A stretch of 64,000 nucleotides of DNA from JAVKDP01 sp040222185 (GTDB lineage: Bacteria; Bacteroidota; Rhodothermia; Balneolales; Balneolaceae): positions 1-64,000 of the forward strand of contig JAVKDP010000003.1 in NCBI GenBank assembly GCA_040222185.1, in the 5' to 3' direction. A program made the position numbers and the translations under genes. Numbering within the stretch: position 1 is the stretch's first letter; each line of letters begins with the position of its first letter. The notes below the pieces were generated by a model, which saw only the letters and a list, made by a program, of their open reading frames with translations, was not told where the DNA came from and searched no databases. Below are positions 38,237-44,996 of this stretch, one piece after another.

Positions 38237-39406
38237 CTAAAGCACCGTCTCTCTGTAAATCTCTTCTACGGTAGTTAATCCGGCTTTGATTTTTTGAATT
38301 CCGACTTCTCTTAACGTAATCATTCCGTTCTTCCTGGCCTGCTCTTTGAGTTCGCCGGAATTTATGTTTTCCATAATTCTGGAAGCCAAGATCTCATCAA
38401 ATACGAGCAGTTCAATCAATGCCGTTCTCCCTTTGTACCCGGTTCCATTGCAAGTGCTACAACCTTCTCCTTTTTTGTAAGAAAATTGTTCTCCATTCAG
38501 CCCTAAATCTTTAACCATAATCGGGTCTGGAGTGTATTCTACCTGGCAATCGGGACAGATTTTACGGACCAGGCGCTGAGCCATGATCAACCTAACAGAG
38601 GAAGCCACTAAAAATGGTTCCACACCCATATCTGTTAATCTTGAGACTGCAGATGCTGCATCATTTGTGTGTAGCGTTGAAAATACCAGGTGACCTGTTA
38701 AGGCAGACCGGATTGCAATTTCTGCCGTTTCTTTATCCCTGATCTCACCAACCATAATGATATTCGGATCCTGCCGTAAAATGGATCGAAGTACATTGGC
38801 AAAGGTCAGGTCAATTTCTTCATGAACCTGGGTTTGGTTTATCCCTTCCAGGTTATATTCTATCGGATCCTCAATAGTAGTTATGTTTACTTCTTCGGAA
38901 TTCAGTTCATTTAATGCCGCGTAAAGCGAAGTAGTTTTACCACTCCCGGTTGGGCCAGTTACCAGGATCATCCCATAAGGATTGCTGATCCCTTTTCGAA
39001 AGTTGTTAAGTATTTTTCCATCAAAACCCAGGGCTTCCAGGTTCAGGTCTAAATGACTCTTATCCAGGATTCTCATTACTACTTTTTCTCCATAATGAGT
39101 GGGAAGAATTGAAACCCTTAAATCAATATCGGAGCCTTTTTTTGAGCGTACTTTAATCCTTCCATCCTGGGGCCTGCGTTTTTCTGCTATATCCAGGTTC
39201 GACATAATTTTAACCCTGGAAACCAACGCATCTTTCTGGCTTATTGGAAGTTGTGCTACTTCCTGGAGTACTCCGTCAAGCCTGTACCTCAAGCGGTAAC
39301 TTTTTTCGAAAGGTTCAATGTGTATATCACTCACTCCAATCTCAATAGCTTTTTGGATGATACTCTCAACCTGTTTGATGATAGAGCCGGTTAGCTGGAT
39401 ATTCAC
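38237..39406 (-). CDS. gspE: Assembly ATPase GspE/PilB, short form without N1 domain
   Basis: The 389-aa protein has Walker A GPTGSGKTTS, a Walker B/Asp-box region (IMVGEIRDKETAEIA), the His box (STLHTNDA) and a four-cysteine zinc motif (CPDC ... CSTC). This makes it a GspE/PilB-class assembly ATPase, not a retraction PilT. It starts directly at the N2 domain (VSDIHIEPF). The start is GTG at 39406, and an in-frame TAA sits two codons upstream, so the usual N1E domain (about 100-170 aa) is really absent. N1E normally binds GspL/FimX-like partners. It is the first gene of the locus as transcribed, 147 bp ahead of the secretin. Confidence 0.93.
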   Translation of the reverse strand: MNIQLTGSIIKQVESIIQKAIEIGVSDIHIEPFEKSYRLRYRLDGVLQEVAQLPISQKDALVSRVKIMSNLDIAEKRRPQDGRIKVRSKKGSDIDLRVSILPTHYGEKVVMRILDKSHLDLNLEALGFDGKILNNFRKGISNPYGMILVTGPTGSGKTTSLYAALNELNSEEVNITTIEDPIEYNLEGINQTQVHEEIDLTFANVLRSILRQDPNIIMVGEIRDKETAEIAIRSALTGHLVFSTLHTNDAASAVSRLTDMGVEPFLVASSVRLIMAQRLVRKICPDCQVEYTPDPIMVKDLGLNGEQFSYKKGEGCSTCNGTGYKGRTALIELLVFDEILASRIMENINSGELKEQARKNGMITLREVGIQKIKAGLTTVEEIYRETVL

Positions 39407-39644
39407 AGTAGTTTATTTAACCTGTTTAATTCTGTGCATGTTTGTGAGTGCCTTATTTCTCAATGAAAAACAAGCAAATGAAGCTACCCGCTATTTGATA
39501 GAATTACAAGAAGCTATCTTCACATAAGCTACACATCACAGAAAGCTCAGTAAAAAATCAAGTAAACCTCAAGCAGCTCGCAAGTAGTGGAGATATAATC
39601 ATGGATGCTGCCAAAGCATATATCCATTAACTAATCTTTATCTC

Positions 39645-40412
39645 ATGAAATCTACACTCTTTGTTTTCTTTATTGCACTGCTTTTTACCGGCTCAGCAAA
39701 TGCCCAGGTCGACACGGTCAGGGTTGGAGACACAAATATTGATGCTTCTTATTTTGAGCCTTTCGAGGTGAATTGGGTGGCTAAAAAATATTCGAACGAG
39801 GATGATCCGGGCGTAATCCAATACAGGGTTGACGAAACTTATGAAATTGTTGCTTCTGGCGATTCCAAAGTGTTGAAATTCACCCAGTACTGGAATGATA
39901 AAGATGGAGAAAATCTCTTTATTTCTGTTCGTACAGCTGATCTCAGTTCAATGGAATATTTAGCTTTCCATACCGGGAAATCGCCGGGTGGAATTGCGCA
40001 CCTGGATTTTGATGGCCGCTATATAAACGGCTTTACTGCTTTCGAATCTCATGGAAAAGCTAAACCGATTGGTGCATATATTGATGAACCTGCTTTTGCT
40101 TCGTTTTCTGGAGTACTATATGCCATGGTTCTCAAGAATTATAACGATCCCATCACTATACCGGGATTCGGATTTGGCGGAGAAACACCAACTCTAACCT
40201 ATGAAACACTGGAAGTTGTATCGAATGAATCACTATCTATTGCCAATAAATCTAATCACAGGGCCAAAGTAGTCAGATCCAGTAGAAGCTCATCGAATAC
40301 CTACTGGGTTGATTCAAACAAAGCTCCATATTTTCTAAAAGTAGTTGTAGAACAGGGAAATGGAGAACATACTATTTATGAAATTGAAGACTACAAGCTT
40401 CTTGAGGATTAG
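39645..40412 (+). CDS. Secreted protein of unknown function (DUF3108-like)
   Basis: The 255-aa protein has a signal peptide ending SANAQ and no membrane segment or lipobox. Most of the mature chain is beta-rich, with alternating hydrophobic strands (VLKFTQYWNDKDGENLFISV; APYFLKVVVEQGNGEHTIYE). It is vaguely like DUF3108 and outer-membrane carrier-like periplasmic proteins; that assignment is weak. It is transcribed opposite to both neighbouring operons and ends at a hairpin terminator (40473-40504). No function is assigned. Confidence 0.75.
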   Translation: MKSTLFVFFIALLFTGSANAQVDTVRVGDTNIDASYFEPFEVNWVAKKYSNEDDPGVIQYRVDETYEIVASGDSKVLKFTQYWNDKDGENLFISVRTADLSSMEYLAFHTGKSPGGIAHLDFDGRYINGFTAFESHGKAKPIGAYIDEPAFASFSGVLYAMVLKNYNDPITIPGFGFGGETPTLTYETLEVVSNESLSIANKSNHRAKVVRSSRSSSNTYWVDSNKAPYFLKVVVEQGNGEHTIYEIEDYKLLED

Positions 40413-40472
40413 ATATCAATACCGTCTCATAAGCGAGATACTTGAGCCAGCGACGGGGTGAGAGGTCAAATA

Positions 40473-40504
40473 CTAAAGACACATCAAATCTAACGTGTCT
40501 TTAG
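40473..40504 (+). terminator. Rho-independent terminator after the secreted protein gene
   Basis: A 10-bp perfect stem CTAAAGACAC / GTGTCTTTAG with a 12-base loop is followed by TTTT on the plus strand. It lies between converging genes (39645-40412 plus, 40507-41643 minus) and could serve both. Confidence 0.75.
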
Positions 40505-40506
40505 TT

Positions 40507-41643
40507 TTACTCATCAGCGCTTCTTCGAAATAACTGTATTACATCTGAAGAGCTTAAATCTTCTAAGCCTAAACTCTCTAACTGTGCATAAAACTCAAGA
40601 GGAACTCCCTCATTGTATAAAGCCCTCGCTCCATTTGAAGACATCTCATCAAAGATATCAGAATCTCCCATAGCTCTGATGTATTCTATCGGAATACCTT
40701 CATTGTACAACGCTACCGCTCCATTGCCAGACATCTCATCAAAAAGGTCTGCATCTGCCAGATTTTGAATGTACTCAACAGTAACTCCCTGGTTATATAT
40801 TGCTAACATTCCATTGGAATTCATCTCGTCAAATAGATCAGTTGCTCCCATTCCTTGAATATAGGATATCGGGACTCCGGCATTTTTAATCGCTATGATT
40901 CCGTTGGCCGACATCTCATCAAATAAGTCTGAATCTCCAATGGTTTGAACATACTCGGATGTAATTCCTTCGTTATATACTGAAAGAAGGCCATTGCCAG
41001 ACATCTCGTCGAACAAATCCGAATCTCCCATATTCTGAATATAGGATAACGGTACACCTGAGTTGTACAATCCAATTACGCCAGCGGCTGACATTTCGTC
41101 GAAAAGGTCTGATTGCCCTAAAGACGAAACATACTCAACAGGAACACCTTCTCTAAAAATAGATAGTACTCCAGCTGCAGAAAGATCATCAAACAAATCC
41201 GAGTTTTCCAGGTTCGATATATATTCAATCGAAACACCTTCATTGTACAAGGCTTCAGCGCCGTTTACTGAAATATCTTCTGTTACATCAAACGATTTAA
41301 GAGCTGCTACATAATCGAGAAAAGAACTCGTAATTGGCGTTACATTTGTTGCCGCATCACTGGCATTTCCTGAGTTTAACTCAATCGGAGTAGCCTCCTC
41401 ATCAAAGAAACCTTTTACAAAATCAGTAGCTGAAGAGATTGGGTTCACAAAGTAAAATACTATTACCAGTACCAGAGTCGACCAGGCTATGATATTAGCT
41501 TTCGAAGATTTCTTCTCTTTGCCCTCCAGCGAGTCAATGAAGGATTCATCTTCATTTCCCTTTTCATTTATATACTCATCCAGGTCAAATTCATCACGAG
41601 TATTTTGATTTTCCGAATCCCTAAATCTGTCTTTTCTATTCAT
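40507..41643 (-). CDS. Membrane protein with eight 30-residue repeats
   Basis: The 378-aa protein has an acidic cytoplasmic N-terminus, one membrane helix (about 50-67), a linker, and eight consecutive 30-residue repeats at about 128-367. The repeat consensus is G-x-x-x-[IL]-Y-N-x-G-[VI]-P-x-x-Y-[IV]-x-x-[ML]-G-x-[SA]-D-L-F-D-E-M-S-x-N. I do not recognise the repeat family. A short helical solenoid is likely from the pattern, with invariant LFDEM and Tyr positions perhaps forming a binding face. With no signal peptide and one internal helix, the repeat domain should be periplasmic. The gene follows the MotB-like gene by 164 bp on the same strand, so it may be a further part of the motor or a cargo/adaptor; this is inference. 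Confidence 0.8.
   Translation of the reverse strand: MNRKDRFRDSENQNTRDEFDLDEYINEKGNEDESFIDSLEGKEKKSSKANIIAWSTLVLVIVFYFVNPISSATDFVKGFFDEEATPIELNSGNASDAATNVTPITSSFLDYVAALKSFDVTEDISVNGAEALYNEGVSIEYISNLENSDLFDDLSAAGVLSIFREGVPVEYVSSLGQSDLFDEMSAAGVIGLYNSGVPLSYIQNMGDSDLFDEMSGNGLLSVYNEGITSEYVQTIGDSDLFDEMSANGIIAIKNAGVPISYIQGMGATDLFDEMNSNGMLAIYNQGVTVEYIQNLADADLFDEMSGNGAVALYNEGIPIEYIRAMGDSDIFDEMSSNGARALYNEGVPLEFYAQLESLGLEDLSSSDVIQLFRRSADE
40543..41262 (-). repeat. Eight tandem 90-bp coding repeats
   Basis: The 720-bp segment consists of eight in-frame 90-bp units. Each encodes one copy of the G...YNxGVPxxYI...DLFDEMS motif. The units keep exact length but differ at most silent positions, so the array is old and its length is under selection. 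Confidence 0.85.
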
Positions 41644-41807
41644 AGCTTTAAAATTTTACCGCAATTATACTACCTGCAAAAGTGGAAATAGTTACGGCTT
41701 TTCTAAATCGTATTAAGTTTCGGATTTGATTATAGAATCGTTGATGCAATCACTTCGCGCAGGTCATTCCGTGCTTTGCAAAAAGATAAAATCCAGTAGC
41801 GAAAAAA

Positions 41808-42485
41808 TCAGTAGTAAATGCGAACTACTATTCGTCGATTTAACGCGCGGTTTTCGATGATATTCCTACCATTGTCATCAATGTGCGGAACTACAGGTTT
41901 CGTATCCGCGTAACCGGAAGCTTTTAGTCGCTCTCCTTCAATCCCTTCCTGCACAAAGTACTTTACTACCCCGGAAGCCCTGGCTACAGAAAGCTCCCAA
42001 TTGGAAGGAAAAATAGGCGTACTGATTGGTACATTATCTGTATGACCTTCTACATCTACATTGAATTTATAGAAATCCAGGGCGTTCATCGCCTGGGTCA
42101 CTTTATCAATGATTTCTTCACCGGTGGGTAAAAGATTGGCTTCACCGGAGTTATAAAACGAGCTACTGGTAAAAAAGAGCTTTATCCCTTCTCTATCCAG
42201 GGTTATATCTACCAGGCCCTGAGTCTTTTCTACAGCGAGTAATGAATCCAAATCCTGTTTTACTTCTGCAAGAGGTGTCCTAACGTTTTCCTGCTTACTA
42301 ATCTCTGAACGAAGTCCCTGCTTCATTTGCTCCCAAAGGTTCAAATCTACTGTAGAAACAGCGATCAGCATTGCAAAGAAAGCGAGAAGAAGCGTGATCA
42401 TATCACTATAAGTAAGTAACCATTCCTGGTCCTCTTCGTGCTCCTGATCATCATGCTGATGCCCTATGTAGTTACGGTTCAGCAA
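41808..42485 (-). CDS. motB: MotB-type stator protein (OmpA-like peptidoglycan binding)
   Basis: The 225-aa protein has a cytoplasmic acidic/His-rich tail, then one membrane helix with the proton-binding aspartate, Asp28, in WLLTYSDMITLLLAFFAML. This is the signature of MotB. After a ~60-residue linker comes an OmpA-like domain (about 105-225) with VEGHTDNVPI and NRALNRRIVVRI, which binds peptidoglycan. With MotA it forms a proton channel that drives a rotor. The start must be TTG at 42485: an in-frame stop lies two codons upstream and the next Met is inside the helix. It follows motA by 3 bp. Confidence 0.92.
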   Translation of the reverse strand: MLNRNYIGHQHDDQEHEEDQEWLLTYSDMITLLLAFFAMLIAVSTVDLNLWEQMKQGLRSEISKQENVRTPLAEVKQDLDSLLAVEKTQGLVDITLDREGIKLFFTSSSFYNSGEANLLPTGEEIIDKVTQAMNALDFYKFNVDVEGHTDNVPISTPIFPSNWELSVARASGVVKYFVQEGIEGERLKASGYADTKPVVPHIDDNGRNIIENRALNRRIVVRIYY

Positions 42486-42488
42486 AGG

Positions 42489-43307
42489 TTATTCCGAATC
42501 TTTAGGATTATTGTTATTGCGGGTTAAATAGGTGTTCAATTTATCTTGTATATAGAAAGACGATCTTTTTTCATTGATCATGATGATTCCTTCCAACACA
42601 AAATACTCCCGGAATTTATTCATTTGAGCAGCATTCTTGATCTTTTCAGCCACCGGGTAAAAGATAAACCGGGCAAGTGAAATCCCATATAATGTTGTAA
42701 TCAAAGCTGCAGCTAGCCCTGGCCCCATCCCTGAAGGGTTTTCAAGCTCTCCAAGCATTACGATTAGCCCAAAGAGTGTACCAAACATCCCGAATGATGG
42801 CGCTGCACCACCCATAGCTTTTAACACATCTACAACAACCAATTTTCTGAAGTAGTGCTCTTCTACATGATTGGAGCCAAAAACCTGTATATCCTCGTTT
42901 GAGTAGTTAGTACTTAACAGAGAGAATAGATACCCTGATACATCATTTGAATGTTCTGTCTCTAATTTTGAAAGTGAATTTACTCGGTCTTTTTTGATCT
43001 GATCGTTCCACTCTAAAATGGATTCCAGGTCTTTTTGTAGAGTACGATGGTTTGTTGTAGCCTGACTAAAGAGTAAAAAGATACTTCCGAAAGCTCTGCC
43101 CACATACCTCGGCTGATAAGTGATAAAAACAGCATTTAAAACACCACCCAATACAATAAATAAACTAGGCAAATTTAAAAATCGGTATTCGGAAAGAAAA
43201 GGAATTGAATTCATCACAGAGGTTGCCCCCGTAATTTCCGTAATCCCAAAAACAAGCATGGTTAAACTGACTATAACCCCAAGTATATTCGTAATTGAAA
43301 GTCTCAT
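42489..43307 (-). CDS. motA: MotA-type stator protein
   Basis: The product is 272 aa from ATG 43307, one base after the lipoprotein stop and behind GAGGGGG; ATG 43334 and TTG 43337 are alternatives. It has four membrane segments (two near the N-terminus, a long cytoplasmic loop, two near the C-terminus). It keeps the MotA landmarks MGGAAPSFGMFGTLFGLIV and ALITTLYGISLARFIFYPVA, including the two prolines at positions matching E. coli MotA Pro173 and Pro222. The length and long loop are those of true flagellar MotA rather than TolQ or ExbB. In the motor, MotA's loop pushes on FliG, and a FliG-bearing protein is encoded four genes upstream. Confidence 0.9.
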   Translation of the reverse strand: MRLSITNILGVIVSLTMLVFGITEITGATSVMNSIPFLSEYRFLNLPSLFIVLGGVLNAVFITYQPRYVGRAFGSIFLLFSQATTNHRTLQKDLESILEWNDQIKKDRVNSLSKLETEHSNDVSGYLFSLLSTNYSNEDIQVFGSNHVEEHYFRKLVVVDVLKAMGGAAPSFGMFGTLFGLIVMLGELENPSGMGPGLAAALITTLYGISLARFIFYPVAEKIKNAAQMNKFREYFVLEGIIMINEKRSSFYIQDKLNTYLTRNNNNPKDSE

Positions 43308-43308
43308 A

Positions 43309-43938
43309 TTAGTTGTTACCCCCTCTAATCTCATCAATTAAACTTTCCAGCTCTGGTATGCTTGGAACCGGAATGTTTGGATCCAATTGTACTGCCCTGT
43401 TCCAGTTAGCCCTTGCGGCAGTTATATTTTCCATCATAAAGAATATGGTTCCTTTCAATGCATAAGCATCAGCTGTTTCCTGGATTTCCAGGGTACTATC
43501 TACCTGCTCAAGTGCTTCCCTGTATTCACCCAGGTAAAATAAATCCTGAGCCTTTCTATAGTTAGTTAATAAGCTTTGAATATCTTTAGCCCTGTTTTTG
43601 ATCATTGAAGAATCAGCTACTACAATTGAATCCTTTTCGCTTGGTGCCATTCCTCTTAAATCCAGGTAGAATTGATCTTTATTAGGATCAAGATTAATCT
43701 GGATATTCGAACTTTGATTCTTATAGGTAACTGTAATTTTTTCGGCTTCACCACTTGTAGTACCTGCTTCCTCGGTAGAACCAGCTTCCGATGCTTGTTC
43801 AGATGTATTTTCACCAGTATTTGCTACAGTATTCGCCTCCTGTAACCCAGCAGTGGATTTACAGCCAGTGATAAATAAAGCCCCAAATAAAAAAACTATT
43901 CCTGCTTTTCTAAAAACGTATAACACCTTGTACACCAT
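43309..43938 (-). CDS. Lipoprotein with TPR-like repeats
   Basis: The 209-aa protein has a lipoprotein signal peptide ending FITGC. A Ser/Thr/Glu-rich linker (about 28-70) follows, then a small beta segment, then TPR-like helices (QDLFYLGEYREALEQVDSTL; YALKGTIFFMMENITAARAN). It overlaps the preceding gene by 29 bp, so it is co-translated with the FlgO-like and motor genes. TPR lipoproteins often pilot or stabilise outer-membrane complexes. A scaffold between the motor and the outer membrane is an inference from operon position. Confidence 0.85.
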   Translation of the reverse strand: MVYKVLYVFRKAGIVFLFGALFITGCKSTAGLQEANTVANTGENTSEQASEAGSTEEAGTTSGEAEKITVTYKNQSSNIQINLDPNKDQFYLDLRGMAPSEKDSIVVADSSMIKNRAKDIQSLLTNYRKAQDLFYLGEYREALEQVDSTLEIQETADAYALKGTIFFMMENITAARANWNRAVQLDPNIPVPSIPELESLIDEIRGGNN

Positions 43939-44995
43939 AACTTGTCCTATTAAATGTTACTTTGTTATTGTTTTCCAGTGTAATCGTCTCTCCTGATAGT
44001 GCTATGCTACCATAGACCGCAAGACCAATATTCTCACTAAGGTTAAACATCAGCCCGGGGTTAAAAGTGAATATCTGTCCTTTGGGTTTACCAATAGGAA
44101 TTTGTGCACTCGCTTTGAGAAGCAGCATTACCCTTGCCTCATTCAGGTCTTCATTCATTTGGGTAACAGCCTGGTAATAAGAAACTCCAAACTCGAGAAA
44201 GTTAATTTCGAAGTCCTGGGCTTCACTGCTTTTTAAAATGTGGAAACCACCTGAGAGGCCGACATATGAGCTATTTTCAGCATTCAGAGGTTGTCTAAAT
44301 GTGTAAGAAACCTGGAAATCGATAATCGTTTTATCTAGAGTACTATCGGTTTCTGCACCTGTTGTATCAACAAGGGTGATACTTTCAGAAGCCCGGCTTT
44401 CGGCTCCAAAATTAATCATATGACTTTTACTTTGAACTATTTCTTCTACTACTTCAAATGGATTAGATACAAAGCTTCGGGTCCAGATTACTTCACGGGA
44501 TATTGGATTCATCATTCGAACCGAAATCACAAGTCCTTCAGGATATCTTCTTTGAACGGTAAGTTCAATAAGTCCCTGAACTCCGTATTTATCTGTAATC
44601 GTTGTCAAAAATTCAGGAGAGACATCTGCAAGAGACCTACCACGGATGTTCAGAATCTGAAGAGTACTGTCGTTCCCCATAATCTTCATTTTATCATTGG
44701 GCTCCAGCTCAGGGGGAGATAGAACCGTGAGGCCGGCATACAAACGCATAGCCGACTCAACCTCAGCCCTGATAAATTCAACTTGCTGTGGAGTAAATCT
44801 TAAAGCACTGTAATTAATTTTATATACAGCAACCCGCCTGATATTTACAGGAATATCGCTGAGCTCGTCACTCATTTGATTCGTGATCTGCTCCATTAGG
44901 TATGGATCACCAGATTTATGATCCTGGGCAAAAGAAGAAGACGAAATACTTAAACAAACAATGCCAAGTACTACTGATTGAAATATTCTTTTCAT
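43910..44995 (-). CDS. FlgO/CsgG-like protein with probable outer-membrane beta-barrel tail
   Basis: The 361-aa protein has a signal peptide ending SSSFAQ. The first ~170 residues (AVYKINYSALRFTPQQVEFI; LTVLSPPELEPN; LISVRMMNPISREVIW style strands) resemble the FlgO/CsgG/TolB-N group, which builds outer-membrane rings in flagellated Vibrio-like bacteria and in curli export. The C-terminal ~150 residues are alternating beta strands (ITLENNNKVTFNRTSYGVQG, ending in VIRF with a terminal Phe), fitting a small outer-membrane barrel. It starts 1 bp after the FliF-FliG gene. A role as outer-membrane ring of the motor is an inference from fold resemblance and gene order. Confidence 0.7.
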   Translation of the reverse strand: MKRIFQSVVLGIVCLSISSSSFAQDHKSGDPYLMEQITNQMSDELSDIPVNIRRVAVYKINYSALRFTPQQVEFIRAEVESAMRLYAGLTVLSPPELEPNDKMKIMGNDSTLQILNIRGRSLADVSPEFLTTITDKYGVQGLIELTVQRRYPEGLVISVRMMNPISREVIWTRSFVSNPFEVVEEIVQSKSHMINFGAESRASESITLVDTTGAETDSTLDKTIIDFQVSYTFRQPLNAENSSYVGLSGGFHILKSSEAQDFEINFLEFGVSYYQAVTQMNEDLNEARVMLLLKASAQIPIGKPKGQIFTFNPGLMFNLSENIGLAVYGSIALSGETITLENNNKVTFNRTSYGVQGVIRF

Positions 44996-44996
44996 C

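Noticed and set aside
41808..43307. MotA/MotB-like pair as a Zorya defence system or as TolQ-TolR/ExbB-ExbD
   Set aside because: No ZorC/ZorD, helicase or nuclease gene is nearby. The MotA-like protein has the long loop and two-proline signature of true MotA, the MotB-like protein has a full OmpA domain, and a FliG-bearing gene is in the same operon.
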